A stretch of DNA of 10,732 nt from Candidatus Competibacteraceae bacterium (GTDB taxonomy: Bacteria; Pseudomonadota; Gammaproteobacteria; Competibacterales; Competibacteraceae), in the NCBI GenBank assembly GCA_007120095.1, contig SKOM01000059.1:1-10732 (forward strand), written 5' to 3'. Within the stretch, counting starts at the first letter, position 1; each line of letters opens with the position of its first letter. Made by a program: the position numbers and the translations under genes. Positions 1-7,128 of this stretch are shown here, piece by piece. The notes beneath the pieces were generated by a model. It worked only from the letters and a program-made list of their open reading frames with translations. It was not told the origin of the DNA and did not search any database.

Positions 1-44
1 AAGAATACCTGGAGATGAAATACCTGTGCATCGGCGGTATCTAA
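1..44 (+). CDS. gabD: C-terminal end of succinate-semialdehyde dehydrogenase-like protein (partial)
   Basis: Only the last 13 codons lie in the window (in frame from base 3; TAA at 42-44). They read EYLEMKYLCIGGI. This closely resembles the C-terminal tail of NAD(P)-dependent succinate-semialdehyde dehydrogenases of the GabD type, which from memory end in a form like YLEIKYMCIGL in E. coli. GabD oxidises succinic semialdehyde to succinate in the cytoplasm, the last step of the GABA shunt. The tail is short and some other aldehyde dehydrogenases end in a similar way, so the exact substrate is open. The gene converges on dapB, 73 bp away. No strong terminator is visible between them, only a 5-bp stem (CGGAA/TTCCG, 54-66) without a T-run. 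Confidence 0.6.
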   Translation, partial: EYLEMKYLCIGGI

Positions 45-117
45 CCAAAGGGACGGAAACGTTCCGGTTCAGCGGCCAAGTCAGTCAGCGATCAAACCAT
101 GGCACGGCCACAGTGGG

Positions 118-945
118 CTAGCGCAATCCCAGCACGTCTTCCATGCTGTAAATGCCGGGGGCGCGATCACGCAGCCAGCGAGCGGCATACAGGGCACCAT
201 AGGCGAATAGATCACGTTGCTCGGCGATATGCGATAACACTAAACGTTCTGAGGGGCCGGCGAAAATGACCGAATGCTCAGCCACCACACTCCCACCACG
301 CAGGGTGGCAAAGCCAATATCGCCGTCGCGACGCGGTCCGGTCATGCCGTCGCGGGCGCGCACGGCGTGTTTGGCGAATGGGATTTGGCGCCCCTCAGCA
401 GCCTGTTCGCCCAGATGCAAAGCCGTGCCGGAGGGGGCGTCTTTCTTGTTACGGTGGTGCATTTCGACAATTTCGATATCGAATTCTGTCCCTAGCAACC
501 CCGCCACTCGGCGCACCAGAGTACTCAGCACCGCTACGCCGATACTGGTATTGGGGGCGTACACAATGGGGATGGTCGCGGCGGCAGTATGCAGGGTCGC
601 CCGATCTGCTGTGCTCAGGCCGCTGCTACCTACCACCAATGCACAGCCCGCAGCCACCGCCCATTGGCAGTGCTCGCGTAGCGTTGCGGCTGCCGTAAAG
701 TCAATAATCACTTGGCTATCCGCAAACAAGGCTTGGCGCTCGCTGTTGGCCACTTGGCTGATCGGTGCTAAATTGGCCAGACGACCTAGATCCGTACCCT
801 CAACTTCTGAACCTTGTCGGCAGGTACCGCCACTGAGCATGAGATCATTGGCTTCCAGTATGGCTTTCAGCAGTAGGCGGCCAACCCGGCCACCGCAACC
901 CGGAACACCGATACGTAACAGGGGGATTGTTGGATTGTGGTTCAT
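118..945 (-). CDS. dapB: 4-hydroxy-tetrahydrodipicolinate reductase
   Basis: DapB is a cytoplasmic enzyme that reduces 4-hydroxy-tetrahydrodipicolinate to tetrahydrodipicolinate with NAD(P)H, in the route to meso-diaminopimelate and lysine. The 275-residue protein is full length for the family. An N-terminal Rossmann nucleotide-binding motif GVPGCGGR lies at residues 13-20. A GSSG version of the usual GTTG loop is at 106-109. The diagnostic catalytic stretch EMHHRNKKDAPSGTA is at 161-175, with the paired histidines 163-164 and Lys168. The conserved RGG and AEH elements (216-224) contact substrate. The ATG at 945 is preceded by AAAGGA with about 9 bases of spacing, which supports this start. 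The gene is transcribed divergently from fur; in many gammaproteobacteria dapB instead sits between dnaJ and carA, so this is a rearranged neighbourhood. No sign of decay is seen. Confidence 0.96.
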   Translation of the reverse strand: MNHNPTIPLLRIGVPGCGGRVGRLLLKAILEANDLMLSGGTCRQGSEVEGTDLGRLANLAPISQVANSERQALFADSQVIIDFTAAATLREHCQWAVAAGCALVVGSSGLSTADRATLHTAAATIPIVYAPNTSIGVAVLSTLVRRVAGLLGTEFDIEIVEMHHRNKKDAPSGTALHLGEQAAEGRQIPFAKHAVRARDGMTGPRRDGDIGFATLRGGSVVAEHSVIFAGPSERLVLSHIAEQRDLFAYGALYAARWLRDRAPGIYSMEDVLGLR

Positions 946-1088
946 GAGGTTAATCCTTTGAATTTAATTGGTAGTTAAATGATGTTGTGCCGATTCAATA
1001 CTAACCATTGCACTGTTGCCGAGTCGGTGCTGTGACGGCATCGCTATCCATAACCCGTCATCAAGCCGCAAATAATAATTATAACCGT

Positions 1089-1094
1089 TATAAT
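1089..1094 (+). promoter_or_regulatory. -10 element of the fur promoter
   Basis: A perfect TATAAT lies 39 bp upstream of the fur start codon, in an AT-rich stretch. No good -35 hexamer is visible at 16-18 bp spacing (the region around 1066-1071 reads CCGCAA), so the promoter is either activated or weak. It overlaps the Fur box described separately. Confidence 0.5.
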
Positions 1095-1105
1095 AATGAT
1101 CATTG
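1091..1105 (+). promoter_or_regulatory. Fur box in the fur promoter (autoregulation)
   Basis: The 15-mer TAATAATGATCATTG matches the 7-1-7 Fur consensus TGATAATnATTATCA at 11 of 14 scored positions and has the palindromic core AATGATCATT. It overlaps the -10 hexamer, so iron-loaded Fur bound here would block RNA polymerase. Fur autorepression is well known in enterobacteria; that it works here is inference. The same gap holds the upstream region of dapB, but the site is about 150 bp from the dapB start. Confidence 0.6.
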
Positions 1106-1133
1106 CTGATAACGTTTTGTAGGAGACTCCTTG

Positions 1134-1562
1134 ATGAGTTCAAAAGATCTGAAGCAGGCTGGACTCAAAGTCACCCTGCCACGCATGAAGATACTGGATA
1201 TTCTGCAACAGCGCACGGATCACCATCTGAGTGCCGAGGACATTTATAAAACTCTATTAGCCATGGGCGAAGATATCGGTCTGGCCACGGTGTATCGGGT
1301 GCTCACCCAGTTTGAAACCGCCGGTTTAGTGCAACGCCATCATTTTGAAGGCGGACAATCGGTGTTTGAACTTGATCAAGGCGAGCATCATGATCATATC
1401 CTCTGTAGCGATTGCGATGCTATTGTCGAATTCTACGATGAGACCATAGAAAAACGCCAAGCGCTGGTGGCTGAAAAAATGGGGTTCAAGCTGAGCGAAC
1501 ACAGTTTGATTTTATACGGTGCCTGCCAAAAACCAGATTGCCCCAACCGCAACAAAGTCTGA
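1134..1562 (+). CDS. fur: Ferric uptake regulator Fur
   Basis: Fur is a cytoplasmic, homodimeric, Fe(II)-sensing repressor of iron-uptake genes. The 142-residue protein has the full gammaproteobacterial form. A winged-helix DNA-binding domain covers about 1-82, with AGLKVTLPRMKIL at 9-21 and the recognition helix region GLATVYRVLTQFE at 49-61. A dimerisation/metal domain follows. The metal ligands are visible: HHDH at 85-88, CxxC at 91-94, Glu106, His123 and a second CxxxxC pair at 131-136. A TTG codon at 1131 directly precedes the ATG at 1134. The ATG is preferred because AGGAG (1121-1125) lies 8 bases upstream of it, and because MSSKDLKQAG is a normal Fur N-terminus. The next genes form an iron-transport module, consistent with the regulator's role. 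Nothing is unusual in length or residues. Confidence 0.97.
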   Translation: MSSKDLKQAGLKVTLPRMKILDILQQRTDHHLSAEDIYKTLLAMGEDIGLATVYRVLTQFETAGLVQRHHFEGGQSVFELDQGEHHDHILCSDCDAIVEFYDETIEKRQALVAEKMGFKLSEHSLILYGACQKPDCPNRNKV

Positions 1563-1641
1563 AACTTGACAACAGTGTCCCCATACCATCCGTTCGATGC
1601 AACACTAATGATGGCAACAGCGTTATTCGCATCGATTCTTA

Positions 1642-1670
1642 TTTACAGATTTAAGCCACTCTGCTAGTCT
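1642..1670 (+). promoter_or_regulatory. Possible sigma-70 promoter for fbpB
   Basis: In the 158-bp gap between fur and fbpB, TTTACA (1642-1647) is followed after 17 bp by TAGTCT (1665-1670), which has a TGn extended -10 motif in front (1662-1664). The -35 is 5/6 and the -10 only 3/6 of consensus, so this is a weak prediction. No convincing Fur box is seen in this gap. Confidence 0.3.
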
Positions 1671-1720
1671 CGAAAGCGAATGTCAATATTAGTTTACACT
1701 GCGAATGCGGGAGCCACCAC

Positions 1721-3307
1721 ATGACGCCAGCGCTGTCTAGGGTTGCAGCGCCGTCTCGCCCGAGACCGCCATTGTTTATCCTGATTCCCGCTTTAGTGGC
1801 CGGGGCCAGTATGTTGTTACCCTTGGTCTATCTGATTCTGCGGGCCTTCGAAGCCGATCTCGATGTGGTGCAGGCGCTGGTATGGCGACCGCGCACTCTG
1901 GATTTGTTAATCAATACCCTGCTGCTCACCTTTGGGGTGTTAATTGCGACCACCCTGATGGCTTTGCCGCTGGCCTGGTTGGCCGTATTTTCCGATCTGA
2001 AATACAAACGGGTTTTGACTCTGCTCGGTGCCCTGCCATTGGCGATTCCCGGTTATGTCATGGCCTACGCCCTACTCGGCATCGGTGGCCATTACGGGAT
2101 CATGGCGCAGGTGTTTAACTACCCCGTGCCACGCTTACAGGGTTATTGGGGCGCACTGATTGCTCTGAGCTTATACACCTATCCCTATCTGTTCTTAAAT
2201 CTACGCGCCGCCCTGCTGGGGCTGGATCCCAGTTTACAGGAAAGCGCCCGCAGCTTGGGCTACAGCAGCCGGCAAACCTTCTGGCGGATCACCTTGCCGC
2301 ATTTACGTCCGGCTTTGCTGGCGGGCTGGCTGGTGATCAGCCTCTATGTTTTAGGCGATTTTGGCGCAGTGGCTTTAATGCGCTATGAAGTCTTTAGCTC
2401 AGCGATTTTCACCCAATACTCTGGAGCCTTTGATCGCATTTATGCGGCGTGGCTGTCGCTGCTGCTGCTGGGTTTAACGCTGAGCTTTATTTTCGCCGAC
2501 AGCCTGTTACTCGGCTCTAAACGCTTGGCACGCACCGGTACTGGCGCGGCACGCACGGCTGTGCCCGTAGCACTGGGTTTCTATCGGCCTCTAGCGTGGC
2601 TGTTCTTGCTGCTTCTGTTTGGAGTCTCGCTGGGTTTACCGGCGCTGATCATCGGCTATTGGCTGTCACTGGCACCGATGTTGACGGATTATCCGGCCTT
2701 GCTGGCGACGTTTCTACGCTCAGCAGGCGCTGCCGGCCCGGCTGCTCTATTGGCTGCCGCATTCGCCCTGCCAATTGCGTATCTCAGCGTTCGCTATCCT
2801 TCACCACTGGCGCGTACTTTGGATCGGCTGGCCTATATCGGCTATGCGATTCCGCCACTGACATTGGCCTTAGCGCTGGTGTTTTTCTCCCTGCGCAGCG
2901 CCCCGTGGCTATATCAGACCCTGCCGCTGTTGGTGATTGCCTATGCATTGAGTTTTCTGGCGTTAGCACTTGGTCCGATCCGTAGCAGTCTGTTACAGGC
3001 CAAACCATCGCTGGAAGAAGCCGCCCGGTCACTCGGTCGTAGCTCATTTGGAGCGTTTTCCAGCGTGTCGTTGCCGCTGTTACGCCGTGGCACATTGGCG
3101 GGTATGACCTTGGTGTTTATTATTGCCATGAAGGAATTACCGATTACCTTCTTGCTGGCACCCACCGGTTATACTACGCTAGCGGTCAGCGTATTCAGTC
3201 GTACTTCCGAAGCCATGCTGGCGGAAGCGGCACCTTTTGCTGCCGCCATTGTCTTGTTTTCCAGCTTGTTCATAGGACTCGTATTGACCTATGAGGGCAA
3301 ACGTTGA
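1721..3307 (+). CDS. fbpB: Ferric iron ABC transporter permease, two-domain FbpB type
   Basis: This is an inner-membrane permease predicted to carry Fe(III) released by a periplasmic binding protein, working with the ATPase encoded next. At 528 residues it has the length of fused FbpB/SfuB/HitB permeases, which carry two homologous membrane halves. Both halves show the cytoplasmic EAA loop that docks the ATPase: ESARSLGYSSRQTF near residue 172 and EEAARSLGRSSFGAF near residue 430, each followed by LP-LR. About twelve hydrophobic segments are visible, the first at about 18-40. The ATG at 1721 has GCGGGAG seven bases upstream. fbpC follows after 32 bp, so the two are an operon or near-operon. 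The closely related ThiP thiamine permeases share this fold; the neighbouring fur gene and Fur-box-like site favour iron. No fbpA-type binding-protein gene is present on either side, which is unusual for this family. Confidence 0.87.
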   Translation: MTPALSRVAAPSRPRPPLFILIPALVAGASMLLPLVYLILRAFEADLDVVQALVWRPRTLDLLINTLLLTFGVLIATTLMALPLAWLAVFSDLKYKRVLTLLGALPLAIPGYVMAYALLGIGGHYGIMAQVFNYPVPRLQGYWGALIALSLYTYPYLFLNLRAALLGLDPSLQESARSLGYSSRQTFWRITLPHLRPALLAGWLVISLYVLGDFGAVALMRYEVFSSAIFTQYSGAFDRIYAAWLSLLLLGLTLSFIFADSLLLGSKRLARTGTGAARTAVPVALGFYRPLAWLFLLLLFGVSLGLPALIIGYWLSLAPMLTDYPALLATFLRSAGAAGPAALLAAAFALPIAYLSVRYPSPLARTLDRLAYIGYAIPPLTLALALVFFSLRSAPWLYQTLPLLVIAYALSFLALALGPIRSSLLQAKPSLEEAARSLGRSSFGAFSSVSLPLLRRGTLAGMTLVFIIAMKELPITFLLAPTGYTTLAVSVFSRTSEAMLAEAAPFAAAIVLFSSLFIGLVLTYEGKR

Positions 3308-3325
3308 TTAATGATTCTCATTGAT
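3307..3325 (+). promoter_or_regulatory. Fur-box-like palindrome between fbpB and fbpC
   Basis: The core AATGATTCTCATT (3310-3322) matches the centre of the 19-bp Fur consensus (AATGATAATCATT) at 11 of 13 positions, and about 12 of 19 over the whole site. Read on the other strand it is AATGAGAATCATT, a very typical Fur-site core. It begins at the last base of the fbpB stop codon and ends 14 bp before the fbpC ATG. It could repress an internal promoter inside the 3' end of fbpB or act as a roadblock. I see no clear -10 hexamer next to it. Confidence 0.5.
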
Positions 3326-3339
3326 GTTTGGAACGAATT

Positions 3340-4377
3340 ATGAGCCTACTGCGCGTATCGCGTCTGCGTAAATGCTTTGATCCTCAGCAACCACCGGCCG
3401 TGGATAATATCGGCTTCAGCTTGGAGCGTGGCGAAATTTTAGCCTTGCTCGGTCCCAGTGGCTGTGGCAAAACCACAACGCTACGGATGCTGGCGGGATT
3501 CGAGCAGCCGGATTGCGGCACCATTGAACTTCGCGGCCTGCCGATTGGTAATCTCCCCCCGGAACGCCGCCAAATCGGTATCGTCTTTCAAGACTATGCC
3601 CTGTTTCCGCATCTCACGGTGTTGGAGAACGTCGAGTTTGGTCTTAAACGCTTGGAGCGCAAGCTGCGCCGGGAGCGGGCGCGGCAATTGCTGCACCGTG
3701 TGGGTCTGGATATCTATGCTGAGCGGATGCCGAATCAACTCTCTGGGGGGCAGCAACAGCGGGTCGCGTTGATTCGCGCCTTAGCCACTGAGCCGAAATT
3801 AATGCTGTTAGATGAACCGTTCTCGAACCTGGATGCTGGCTTGCGAGCGTCAACCCGCGACGAAGTCCGCTCACTGTTGAAAGCGGCCAACACCAGCGCG
3901 GTTTTAGTCACTCACGACCAGGAAGAGGCTTTATCCATTGCCGATAAAATCGGGGTGATGAATCATGGGCGCATCGAACAGCTTGATACCCCTGAGACGG
4001 TGTACCATCACCCAGCCACCCGTTTTGTGGCTCAGTTTCTCGGCCGGACAAATTTATTGATCGGCCAAGCTCAAGGTAGACACGCCCACACGACATTAGG
4101 GCGTATCGCCATCCATCAGCCAAGTTCCGGCGAAGTGTTGCTGTCGCTGCGCCCCGAGCACCTGACCCTGGAAACCGCTCATGATAACGAACCCGCCGCC
4201 CAAATCATCAGCCGCGAGTTTCACGGCCATGATTTATCCTATCGGCTGCGCTTAGGCGATGCGGAAATCCTCGCCCACACCGGTTACGATGTCAGCTTTC
4301 GGCCTGGCGACCGAGTACATTTAAGGCCACGTGAAGCCGCTGTGGTGCTGGAATCGTCAGTTGAGCACGCGCGTTGA
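3340..4377 (+). CDS. fbpC: Ferric iron ABC transporter ATP-binding protein, FbpC type
   Basis: This cytoplasmic ATPase powers the FbpB permease. In the 345-residue product the Walker A motif GPSGCGKTT is at 38-46, the Q-loop FQDYALFPHLTV at 83-94, the signature LSGGQQQR at 134-141, Walker B LMLLDEP at 154-160 and the switch histidine at 192. A C-terminal TOBE-like regulatory domain follows, with SLRPEHL at about 269-275. Length and domain order fit the Fe(III)/spermidine/sulfate (COG3842-like) importers. Assignment to iron rests on the adjacent permease and fur. A TTG at 3328 could add four residues, but the ATG at 3340 has a GGAA sequence six bases upstream and a normal N-terminus, so it is preferred. 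The stop codon lies inside the left arm of an 11-bp inverted repeat. The gene converges with urtE. Confidence 0.88.
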   Translation: MSLLRVSRLRKCFDPQQPPAVDNIGFSLERGEILALLGPSGCGKTTTLRMLAGFEQPDCGTIELRGLPIGNLPPERRQIGIVFQDYALFPHLTVLENVEFGLKRLERKLRRERARQLLHRVGLDIYAERMPNQLSGGQQQRVALIRALATEPKLMLLDEPFSNLDAGLRASTRDEVRSLLKAANTSAVLVTHDQEEALSIADKIGVMNHGRIEQLDTPETVYHHPATRFVAQFLGRTNLLIGQAQGRHAHTTLGRIAIHQPSSGEVLLSLRPEHLTLETAHDNEPAAQIISREFHGHDLSYRLRLGDAEILAHTGYDVSFRPGDRVHLRPREAAVVLESSVEHAR

Positions 4378-4411
4378 CTTCTCGCCTTCAACTGCCGTGT
4401 GTCAACGCGCG
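4368..4411. terminator. 11-bp inverted repeat at the fbpC/urtE convergent junction
   Basis: CGCGCGTTGAC (4368-4378) and GTCAACGCGCG (4401-4411) are perfect reverse complements separated by a 22-base loop. The left arm contains the fbpC stop codon. The stem is GC-rich and could end transcription from both sides of this convergent gene pair or shield 3' ends. Neither strand has a T-run after the stem and the loop is long, so it is not a standard intrinsic terminator. Confidence 0.45.
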
Positions 4412-4450
4412 GGCCATGCCCCCCATCTCTAACGAGCAGTCGGACACTGA

Positions 4451-5140
4451 TCACACCGCCAGATACTGTCGCACTAAGTCATCATCCAGCTCCGGCATAG
4501 CGCCTGTAGCGACCAGGCGACCGCGCTCCATAATCGAGAAATGTTCAGCGACCTTACGCGCAAAGGGTAATTTCTGCTCCACCAGCAACACCGTCAGCCC
4601 GTCGTCTTGATTGAGACGGCGGATAACCTGACCGATTTCCTGGACAATACTGGGCTGAATGCCTTCGGTGGGTTCATCGAGAATCAATAATTTAGGCTGT
4701 AACGCCAGCGCCCGGCCGATGGCTAACTGTTGCTGTTGGCCGCCGGATAAATCCCCACCGCGCCGGCGGCGCATGGTTTTCAGGATCGGAAATAGCTCAA
4801 ATATGCGCTCCGGGATTTGCTTGGCCCCGGTGATATCCAGGCCAATCAATAGATTTTCTTCTACGGTAAGCTGAGGAAAAATCTCCCGCCCTTGGGGCAC
4901 ATAGCCAATCCCCACTCGGGCGCGGTAGTGAGCAGGCGCTTTGGCTAACGCCTGCCCCGCATACTCAATATGGCCGGAACGAATCCGCACCAGCCCCATA
5001 ATCGCTTTGAGCAGAGTGGTTTTACCCACGCCGTTGCGGCCCATCAGACAGGTGCAACTCCCCGCCGCCACGTCTAAGTCCACATCCCAAAGGATATGGC
5101 TTTCGCCATAGTACTGGTTTAAGCCCTTAACCGTCAGCAT
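4451..5140 (-). CDS. urtE: Urea ABC transporter ATP-binding subunit UrtE
   Basis: UrtE is one of the two cytoplasmic ATPases of the urea importer, of the LivF branch of hydrophobic/branched amino-acid-type ABC ATPases. The 229-residue protein shows Walker A GRNGVGKTT at 34-42, a Q-loop around YVPQGREIFPQLTV (80-93), signature LSGGQQQQ at 131-138 and Walker B LLILDEP at 151-157. The usual switch histidine is replaced by glutamine in VEQK (187-190), as is typical of LivF/UrtE proteins. The reading frame is open further upstream, but the ATG at 5140 gives the family's MLTVKGLNQYYGESHIL start and has GGGAG seven bases upstream. It overlaps the end of urtD by 14 bp, implying translational coupling. 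It is the last gene of the operon; no urease gene follows. Confidence 0.95.
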   Translation of the reverse strand: MLTVKGLNQYYGESHILWDVDLDVAAGSCTCLMGRNGVGKTTLLKAIMGLVRIRSGHIEYAGQALAKAPAHYRARVGIGYVPQGREIFPQLTVEENLLIGLDITGAKQIPERIFELFPILKTMRRRRGGDLSGGQQQQLAIGRALALQPKLLILDEPTEGIQPSIVQEIGQVIRRLNQDDGLTVLLVEQKLPFARKVAEHFSIMERGRLVATGAMPELDDDLVRQYLAV

Positions 5141-6035
5141 CGGCGGCTCCCAAATAGACTTCGATGACTTTGGGGTTATTCTGGATCTGCTCCATACTGC
5201 CCTCGGCCAGCACATGGCCTTCATGTAATACCGTGACGCGGCGGGCGATGGAGCGCACAAACGCCATATCGTGTTCGACCACAACGACGGAGTGCTGACC
5301 CGCCAGCGCCACCAGCAACTCAGCCGTTTGTTCAACCTCTTGCTCAGTCATCCCCGCCACCGGCTCATCGACCAGTAATAGCAAGGGGTTTTGGGTCAGC
5401 AACATGCCGATTTCCAGCCATTGTTTTTGCCCATGCGACAGTGCGCCTGCACGGTCTTGGCGCTGGCTGTCTAGGCCGATGAGTTCTAAGACCTCATCGA
5501 TGCGGTCACGCTGCAACCCATTAAGCCGCCAGGTTAAGCTTGGCCAAATGCCTTTATCGGCGGCCATGGACAACTCCAGATTATGAAAGACACTCAGGTT
5601 TTCAAATACCGTCGGCTGTTGAAACTTGCGGCCAATGCCGGCCGTCGCGATGGCCGCTTCATCGAGCGTGAGTAGATTGGTATTGCGGCCAAAAAACACC
5701 TTGCCGCTATCGGGACGGGTTTTACCGGTAATCACATCCATCATAGTGGTTTTACCCGCCCCATTAGGGCCGATAATGCAGCGCAACTCGCCGTCATCGA
5801 TATAGAGATTGAGATCATTCAAGGCTTTAAAGCCATCGAAACTGACCGTAACCCCCTCTAGATAAAGGATAGTACCGGCATCAATGGACACTTCGGTCTC
5901 CGGCAGAGGGAAACGCTCCATAAAGCCGAATACCCGATCACGGGCGACTACGCGCTCGCGCAAGCGCTCGGCTCGACCGGGTTCACCGGCCAGCAGGCCA
6001 AACACCCGATCACGGCGAATCAGTCCATCGCTCAT
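5127..6035 (-). CDS. urtD: Urea ABC transporter ATP-binding subunit UrtD
   Basis: UrtD is the second ATPase of the urea importer (LivG branch). In this 302-residue protein the ABC domain begins around residue 56 with ILYLEGVTVSFDGFKALNDL. Walker A GPNGAGKTT is at 89-97, the Q-loop GRKFQQPTVF at 135-144, a LSHGQ form of the signature at 199-203 (normal for this branch), Walker B LLLLVDEP at 218-225 and the switch histidine in EHD at 254-256. The first 50 residues are a charged, Arg-rich extension in which RDRVFG occurs twice (8-13 and 32-37). The ATG at 6035 overlaps the urtC stop as ATGA, and a strong GGAGGAGAAGG lies just upstream. The open frame continues further 5', but that part is a shadow of urtC. 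The conserved GFKALNDLNLYI and ELRCIIGPN stretches are typical of UrtD. Confidence 0.95.
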   Translation of the reverse strand: MSDGLIRRDRVFGLLAGEPGRAERLRERVVARDRVFGFMERFPLPETEVSIDAGTILYLEGVTVSFDGFKALNDLNLYIDDGELRCIIGPNGAGKTTMMDVITGKTRPDSGKVFFGRNTNLLTLDEAAIATAGIGRKFQQPTVFENLSVFHNLELSMAADKGIWPSLTWRLNGLQRDRIDEVLELIGLDSQRQDRAGALSHGQKQWLEIGMLLTQNPLLLLVDEPVAGMTEQEVEQTAELLVALAGQHSVVVVEHDMAFVRSIARRVTVLHEGHVLAEGSMEQIQNNPKVIEVYLGAADADG

Positions 6036-7126
6036 GAACCTTCTCCTCCCCGGCGACGCAGCAGGCCGATGATACCCTTGGGAAACAACACCGTGACCAG
6101 TACGAATAAAGCGCCTAAGGCAAATAACCAGAATTCTGGGGCGGCGGTGGTAAACCAGGTCTTGGCATTGTTGACCAGGATCGCACCCGCTGCAGCACCG
6201 TATAACGTGCCACGACCACCGACCGCCACCCACACGGCTAACTCAATGGATTTAAGGGGTGCAAACTCGCCGGGATTGATAATACCGACTTGAGGCACAT
6301 AGAGAGCACCGGCAATACCGGCCAGCACCGCCGAAAAAGTGAACAGCCACAGCTTGAACCGCTCCACCCGATAGCCAATGAAGCGGGTACGTGGCTCAGT
6401 ATCGCGAATGGCTACCGCAACCCGTCCCAGCTTGGAGGTCACGATATAACGACAGGCGATAAAGCCTAAAGCCAAGGCGACCGCCGAGGCGACGAATAAC
6501 CCAATGCGGGTGGTTTTAGCTTGTAAATCGTAGCCGAGAATGTCTTTAAAATCGGTTAGACCATTATTACCGCCAAAGCCCATTTCATTACGGAAAAACG
6601 CCAGCATCAGGGCAAAGGTCAACGCTTGAGTGATAATCGAGAAATACACTCCGGTGACCCGTGAGCGAAACGCTAACCAGCCAAAGATGAATGCCAGCAG
6701 ACCGGGGGCTACGATCACCATCAGCATGGCAAACCAGAACTGGTCGAATCCGTACCAGTACCAGGGCAAGGCATCCCAGTTGAGAAACACCATAAAATCC
6801 GGCAATTCAGGATGACCGTACACCCCGCGATCACCAATCTGGAGCATGAGATACATGCCCATGGCGTAACCCCCAAGGGCAAAAAACGCGCCATGCCCGA
6901 GGCTTAGAATACCGCAATAGCCCCAGATCAAATCCACTGACAGCGCCAGCAGGGCGTAGCACAGGTATTTGCCCCACAGATTCAAGGCATAATTGGACAC
7001 ATACCAAGGGGAATCCGGTGGCTGGGTCAGATTCAACCATGGCAGGATAATGGCGATGGCGGCCAGCAGCACCAGAAACAGCCAACTGACACGGTCACCA
7101 AACAGGATACGACTCAGTGGCCCCAT
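6032..7126 (-). CDS. urtC: Urea ABC transporter permease subunit UrtC
   Basis: UrtC is one of the two inner-membrane permeases of the urea importer (LivM family). The product of 364 residues has many hydrophobic segments, the first at about 13-33. It carries the LivM-type stretch LIWGYCGILSLGHGAFFALG after the second segment, a loop FFRNEMGFGGNNGLTDF typical of UrtC, and the cytoplasmic AIRDTEPRTRFIGYRVERFKL region that contacts the ATPase. Three possible start codons stand in a row (TTG 7132, ATG 7129, ATG 7126). The Shine-Dalgarno AGGAGG (7133-7138, minus strand) lies 6 bases from the ATG at 7126 and only 3 from the ATG at 7129, so 7126 is chosen; two extra methionines would be the only difference. 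The stop overlaps the urtD start by 4 bp. Confidence 0.95.
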   Translation of the reverse strand: MGPLSRILFGDRVSWLFLVLLAAIAIILPWLNLTQPPDSPWYVSNYALNLWGKYLCYALLALSVDLIWGYCGILSLGHGAFFALGGYAMGMYLMLQIGDRGVYGHPELPDFMVFLNWDALPWYWYGFDQFWFAMLMVIVAPGLLAFIFGWLAFRSRVTGVYFSIITQALTFALMLAFFRNEMGFGGNNGLTDFKDILGYDLQAKTTRIGLFVASAVALALGFIACRYIVTSKLGRVAVAIRDTEPRTRFIGYRVERFKLWLFTFSAVLAGIAGALYVPQVGIINPGEFAPLKSIELAVWVAVGGRGTLYGAAAGAILVNNAKTWFTTAAPEFWLFALGALFVLVTVLFPKGIIGLLRRRGGEGS

Positions 7127-7128
7127 CA

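Noticed and set aside
266..961. 231-codon plus-strand open frame and two shorter ones overlapping dapB
   Set aside because: They lie antisense to dapB, whose protein carries all family motifs. Their translations are low-complexity and resemble no family.
1566..1571. Perfect TTGACA just after the fur stop as a -35 for fbpB
   Set aside because: No -10-like hexamer lies 15-19 bp downstream, so I do not call a promoter there.
1676..1707. Direct repeat GCGAATG (1676-1682 and 1701-1707) upstream of fbpB as an operator
   Set aside because: Seven bases repeated once, 25 bp apart, can easily occur by chance, and it does not match a Fur or other known site.
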